64,000 nucleotides of DNA from Rhyzopertha dominica (lineage: Eukaryota > Arthropoda > Insecta > Coleoptera > Bostrichidae), in the NCBI GenBank assembly GCA_025024175.1, contig QCXZ01000064.1, positions 23,184,286 to 23,248,285 on the forward strand. Direction: 5' to 3'. A program made the translations under genes and the position numbers. Below the pieces are notes generated by a model. That model was given only the letters and a program-made list of their open reading frames with translations. It was not told the origin of the DNA and did not search any database. Numbering within the stretch: position 1 is the stretch's first letter; each line of letters begins with the position of its first letter. Shown in pieces: positions 62,101 through 64,000 of this stretch.

Positions 62101-62242
62101 CTTCCTTCTTCCGTATGAAATATGTAAACTTGGATCTGACTTCGTTCGTAAATGAGGTAAACGGTGTCAACAGCCCTGCTGTAGTAATCATCATTATGAG
62201 TAAGGGCTCGGTGGGTTTGTTAAAGAAATTGAGGATAATTTT
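36575..62242 (-). CDS. DNAH9/11/17 (Dhc93AB-like): Axonemal dynein heavy chain, outer-arm beta class (5' end outside window)
   Basis: Read as complement(join(36575..44140, 47137..48849, 49086..49658, 49710..50972, 51850..52145, 55855..57667, 61901..62242)). That is 13,566 bases and 4,521 residues in one frame, all GT-AG. The protein is the ATP-driven motor of outer dynein arms in cilia and sperm flagella. Visible order: N-terminal tail to about residue 1240, linker, AAA1 Walker [11 protein letters not shown] (about 1904), AAA2 GYAGTGKT (about 2186), AAA3 GAAGSGKT (about 2510), AAA4 GVGGSGKQ (about 2858), coiled-coil stalk with microtubule-binding tip (about 3100-3384), AAA5, AAA6 and the C-terminal domain ending GVAILLQI. 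The ending, the [13 protein letters not shown] segment and the tail pattern fit DNAH9/11/17 rather than DNAH5/8 or inner-arm classes. Vertebrate relatives are about 4,480 residues. Some 60-70 N-terminal residues should lie beyond 62242. A few N bases give unknown residues. Which fly paralog is the ortholog needs a tree. Confidence 0.93.
44141..44984 (-). other. Dynein intron, 5' (right) of the final exon, anonymous part
   Basis: AT-rich intronic DNA. No repeat family identified in this part. Confidence 0.5.
44985..45460. mobile_element. Second palindromic PLE copy, decayed
   Basis: The centre, tgataaaacaaaaaatttac, is the same as at 33121-33142. The right arm encodes [15 protein letters not shown], then breaks. 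The outer blocks (caccaagg..gcgag and ccttggtgatttgtttattt) are inverse to each other and match the copy at 32690-33540. The left arm has a deletion near the centre. It lies in a dynein intron. Confidence 0.7.
45600..45980. repeat. Tandem repeat, about three units of 120-140 bp
   Basis: Each unit contains, in order, cagcaacacc(c/t)at, a run of T with ttgcac, taccaaggtgcatg or its variant, a catagtctta-type block, and catgaaaaatcacg. Units start near 45610, 45725 and 45862. Divergence is moderate. Dynein intron. Confidence 0.7.
46095..46610. mobile_element. Half-length copy of the foldback element at 1597-2767
   Basis: It shares the centre (a taggaggncatgtaactaat block) and one arm with the full copy. 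The shared arm includes the ttttcaaccatagca(a)ggcc block and the terminal cctacaattacaatgaaact. The other arm is missing. Dynein intron. Confidence 0.7.
46611..47136 (-). other. Dynein intron remainder
   Basis: Contains the GTAAGTAT donor next to 47137. Nothing else recognised. Confidence 0.5.
47137..48849 (-). CDS. Dynein exon: linker and start of AAA1
   Basis: 571 codons, phase 0 at both ends. It carries most of the linker (DHC_N2), including the [20 protein letters not shown] segment, and the first part of AAA1. Walker [11 protein letters not shown] lies near 47397-47430 and Walker B near CFDEFNR. AAA1 is the main ATPase site of dynein, and both motifs look intact. Confidence 0.93.
49086..49658 (-). 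CDS. Dynein exon: tail-linker junction
   Basis: 191 codons, phase 0 at both ends. It ends near the highly conserved [13 protein letters not shown] motif that marks the start of the linker region. One N gives an unknown residue near 49613. Confidence 0.92.
49710..50972 (-). CDS. Dynein exon: charged insertion plus tail segment
   Basis: 421 codons, phase 0 at both ends. The first 90 or so residues are a low-complexity insert: a Pro/Glu part ([19 protein letters not shown]), a Lys/Gly part ([20 protein letters not shown]) and a Glu/Arg/Ala part ([20 protein letters not shown]). After that, normal tail sequence resumes at [13 protein letters not shown]. The vertebrate DNAH9 tail, as I know it, goes directly across this point. 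Confidence 0.9.
50973..51849 (-). other. Dynein intron, nothing recognised
   Basis: AT-rich, 877 bases, with GTATAC donor and attatag acceptor. Confidence 0.6.
51850..52145 (-). CDS. Dynein exon: short tail segment
   Basis: 98 codons plus a split codon. I chose the tgtttag acceptor at 52146-52147 because it joins in frame as [17 protein letters not shown]. The nearer ttacag acceptor around 52176 would bring a stop. It contains the [14 protein letters not shown] block conserved among axonemal heavy chains. Confidence 0.85.
52146..52850 (-). other. Dynein intron, anonymous part
   Basis: AT-rich. No family recognised before the transposase fossil. Confidence 0.5.
52860..53340 (+). pseudogene. 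Mariner-like transposase fossil in a dynein intron
   Basis: On the plus strand, antisense to dynein, [18 protein letters not shown] is followed by [20 protein letters not shown] and FYLKG. After frame changes come [16 protein letters not shown] and a final [13 protein letters not shown]. This is the order of the DDE domain in DUF4817-paired, mariner-like transposases. Stops and shifts make it dead. Confidence 0.7.
53385..54586. mobile_element. Foldback element in a dynein intron
   Basis: It starts tatacagggtgg and ends ccaccttgtata. The arms are inverse over nearly the whole 1.2 kb (for example agagatacagggtgttaaat on the left and attaaacaccctgtatctct on the right), with the centre near 53985. 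A gacgt(gacgt) run sits at 53436-53452. Non-coding. Confidence 0.8.
54587..55085 (-). other. Dynein intron, anonymous part
   Basis: AT-rich. No family recognised. Confidence 0.4.
55086..55800. mobile_element. Inverted-repeat DNA element, tacagtggcggctggtga ends
   Basis: The left end tacagtggcggctggtga and the right end tcaccagccgccactgta are exact 18-bp inverses, 715 bp apart. The CAGTGGCGG start suggests hAT. The flanking ttatca / ttatcg gives only a partial target duplication. No transposase domain seen. The right end lies 55 bases from the dynein exon at 55855. Confidence 0.75.
55855..57667 (-). CDS. Dynein exon: N-terminal tail (DHC_N1)
   Basis: 604 codons plus one base, phase 0 in and phase 1 out. 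It opens [20 protein letters not shown] and continues with the [10 protein letters not shown] block typical of the heavy-chain tail that binds intermediate chains and the partner heavy chain. The donor at 55853-55854 follows WKTN plus one base. Confidence 0.92.
57900..58560. mobile_element. Second copy of the acttccacatccaa repeat
   Basis: Same order and orientation as 31224-32100, with small deletions. Shared landmarks are ttcttgtctgtgt, gataactttcgaaag and taccatcagatagg. The right terminal inverted repeat is missing, but the sequence just beyond it (ttgattcaatttgc) is kept. Dynein intron. Confidence 0.7.
58690..60080. repeat. Degenerate tandem repeats, units about 200-300 bp, split by a MITE
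   Basis: Several units share, in order, a taccaattttaag block, cacagtcgtttacattaaaa or variant, an aacaaacctccaaatgcatt-type block, and a cccttat block. Units begin near 58700, 59320, 59550, 59750 and 59925. The first is interrupted by the MITE at 58800-59146. Part of a unit (59575-59635) resembles an arm of the hairpin at 2971-3053. Confidence 0.6.
58800..59146. mobile_element. MITE, tacagggtttctataaatg family, inverted copy
   Basis: It runs from tagggtttctacaaatgatt to atcatttatagaagccctgt and matches 21577-21961 in the opposite orientation, including ctgcaaccttcagtactatc and the ttggcagcagttacaaaaag block. Confidence 0.75.
60280..60660 (+). pseudogene. Tc1/mariner transposase fossil
   Basis: On the plus strand, after an LQQDG start, [14 protein letters not shown] residues lead to [10 protein letters not shown] frame change follows, then [20 protein letters not shown] and [14 protein letters not shown]. 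This is the final part of a Tc1-like DDE transposase. It lacks the central PPNSPDLNPLD motif and is broken. Dynein intron, antisense. Confidence 0.65.
61297..61575 (-). pseudogene. Mariner-like transposase fragment
   Basis: On the minus strand [20 protein letters not shown] follows a DQSTF motif. This parallels the DEATFHxNGxVNRHNxxYW..ENP block of mariner-like transposases. Only this short block is recognisable. It is in the same orientation as dynein and intronic. Confidence 0.5.
61901..62242 (-). CDS. Dynein exon: first visible N-terminal exon
   Basis: 114 codons, phase 0 at both ends, between a ttttcag acceptor at 62243-62244 and a GTATGTG donor. It reads [18 protein letters not shown] at the start and later [16 protein letters not shown] and [15 protein letters not shown], which align with residues of about 60-170 of vertebrate DNAH9/17. 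The upstream exon with the start codon was not found up to 64000. Confidence 0.88.
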
Positions 62243-62244
62243 CT

Positions 62245-63073
62245 GAAAAGAGACAAAGATGCATGTATTGTTTGCGTTTTAGTCTAAGAGCAGACCGTGT
62301 TATTTGAACTTCAATAAAGGATTATAGAATGAGCTGTTGTGTAAGCTATAGGAGTATGTTTATTTACTTCAAACAATTTGTTTGCTTTTAGTATTATGAA
62401 TCCGATTAGCGTTAATATATTACTAATTTTAAAATAAATCTACTCCCATGAAGTTATAGAACAAAAAAAGTGACACTGGAAAGAAGGCAAATCCATCAAC
62501 AATTAAAAAAGAGGATTACCGCCCGTAAGCCCATCACATTAGCAACCACTACTGAAGTGGTGATGTTTCTTTAAATTTCTGCGCTCATAAAATTAGGATT
62601 TTAAATCCAGTACCAAATGAAAGCTTTGGTTTACTATAGATACGATTTTTTTATTCACCTTCTCTTCCATAATGATATTAGAGTAGGTATCTTTTAAAAT
62701 GTATAACAAATTATTTAATTTACGCTAATCGGGCCCATAGGAACCGAAGTAAATAAAAGTAAACACAACTCTCCGACTATTTGGTCAAAGTGTCGTAAAT
62801 GATGATTTTTTTAAACTCAGCAAATGGTTAATTTCAGCTTTTGGCGTTTCTTGTCTCTTTTATGATTTATATTTATATTATCTTGATACTTGAAAGGATT
62901 AGTTACTAATACAAATATTTTTTGTAACGTCAGTTCTTGCAAACAAAGGCATATGACGTAAGCAGTTTGAAATAGTTACCCAAAAGACGATTTATTTTTA
63001 GACTAATTGAAAACTCACGTAATGAAGGTTCCGATTGAAAAAGAATGATTTATCGACTTTCTATTCAAACGGG
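62245..63073 (-). other. Dynein first visible intron or 5' region, nothing recognised
   Basis: AT-rich, no supported exon. Confidence 0.45.
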
Positions 63074-63256
63074 TTAATGTATAACGCAAGCTAAAAGACC
63101 GCCACCTAAAAGGATATTAACTATTAATTTACTATCTTGATCATCACCTAAATTTAGATAATTTAATTCATGGAGGAGCATCGCACAATGAAGTGGGAGT
63201 GGACCAGACTTTGAAAAAAGTAGGCGAGCATTTCTACTGTGCTGCAACCTGCGCAA
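63074..63256 (-). pseudogene. Possible BEL/Pao-type protease fragment
   Basis: The minus strand reads LLFSKSGPLPLHC, then LNYLNLGDDQDSKLIVNILL and GGGLL. The end is reminiscent of the LADPxF..KIDILLGAD block after a retropepsin in BEL/Pao elements. Short, decayed and without flanking gag/pol, so this is tentative. Confidence 0.25.
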
Positions 63257-63691
63257 CCACTAAAGTTCCAACAACGCAATTAGGAACTTGCATGATATTT
63301 TTTCTCTCTAATTTTTTCCATATGAAGTTCTCCTATATTGNAAAACAGTAACTAATTGGTTCTTTTTAATGTTCATGTGTATACAAATAATAAAATAAAA
63401 ATTTTCGAAAGAAATAAGCGGTTTTAAACACGAGTTCAGACGTACCGTAATTGGCTGAATACAAAATTGCGTCACGCAACGGTAACGAGGCTCCAACGGC
63501 GCTCGCTGCAGTCTCGTAAGCCTGTACACGCTAGGTGCAGTCAGTTATTTGTGGTGCAGTTTATTTAAAAAAAAGGGTAGGATTTGCGACTTCTACCCTC
63601 AAGTACCTTGTTGTGGTTCGTCTAGAGGGTGTAATCCGTGCTCAATAGAACTGACCATTATTACGTTCTTTAAAACCATAAAGTACGATAC

Positions 63692-63886
63692 TAAATGTAA
63701 TTTTGGTTTGTAATACTTACTAAATAATACGAAGCAATATAAACCACTCAAACATACACAGTAACACTTAATATTCGGAGCAAAATTATAGTTTAACACA
63801 TCATTTTGAAGTGTTACTGTGTATGTTTGCGTGGTTTACAAGGCTTCTTATTATTCAGTAAGTATTACAAACCAAAATTACATTTA
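63692..63886. repeat. Long hairpin with arms of about 85 bp
   Basis: taaatgtaattttggtttgt at the start and acaaaccaaaattacattta at the end are exact inverses. The arms continue inward with few changes through the tactgtgtatgtttg block to a centre near 63789. Probably a small foldback element. Confidence 0.8.
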
Positions 63887-64000
63887 GTTGCAATCTATTG
63901 CTGAAAAAAATCTAAAATAGGTGCTGCAAAATTTGTATATTTCTCTCATAAATAGAACTTCCAGAGACCCAGCATGTTACCATTTTCTGGTTAATGGTAA

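Noticed and set aside
63308..63529. Possible N-terminal dynein exon
   Set aside because: The translated residues do not resemble the start of any axonemal heavy chain, and no donor fits phase 0 with the acceptor at 62243-62244.

Overview
The window looks like a piece of an arthropod nuclear genome, most likely an insect and possibly a beetle. It is AT-rich. Its genes have GT-AG introns and the rest is filled with transposon fossils. I recognise three protein-coding genes. Two are secreted, pancreatic-type lipase paralogs that point away from each other: lipase A on the minus strand (ATG at 14050, stop at 3159) and lipase B on the plus strand (22520-26086). The third is one very large axonemal dynein heavy chain gene of the DNAH9/11/17 (outer-arm beta) class on the minus strand. 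It fills 36575-62242 and continues beyond the right edge at its 5' end.

Layout. 1-3158: no recognisable gene, a 1.2 kb foldback element and a near-perfect hairpin. 3159-14050: lipase A, four exons, with a 7.7 kb second intron loaded with repeats. 14051-22519: region between the divergent lipases, with a PIF/Harbinger element, smaller inverted-repeat elements and a mariner-like transposase fossil. 22520-26086: lipase B, three exons, with a LINE reverse-transcriptase fossil in intron 1. 26087-36574: transposon-dominated spacer, with two Penelope-like element (PLE) families, a hAT copy nested in a Harbinger-type MITE, and other inverted-repeat elements. 36575-62242: seven dynein exons (13,566 coding bases, 4,521 residues visible) whose introns hold foldbacks, PLE pieces, tandem repeats and transposase fossils. 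62243-64000: dynein intron or upstream DNA, with a hairpin and a possible BEL/Pao fragment.

The two lipases would act outside the cell on lipid esters. The dynein would act in motile cilia or sperm axonemes. I see no functional link between them. I found no bacterial-style system, CRISPR array or riboswitch.

Most notable: (1) two dispersed PLE palindromes share the same central junction, and PLE copies carry hammerhead-ribozyme-like motifs; (2) lipase A has Glu where the family has the catalytic Asp; (3) the dynein tail carries a charged Lys/Gly/Glu/Pro-rich insertion, and its last 2,521 residues lie in one uninterrupted 7.6 kb exon. Exon boundaries were read by eye from splice consensus, phase and family alignment, without transcript data.
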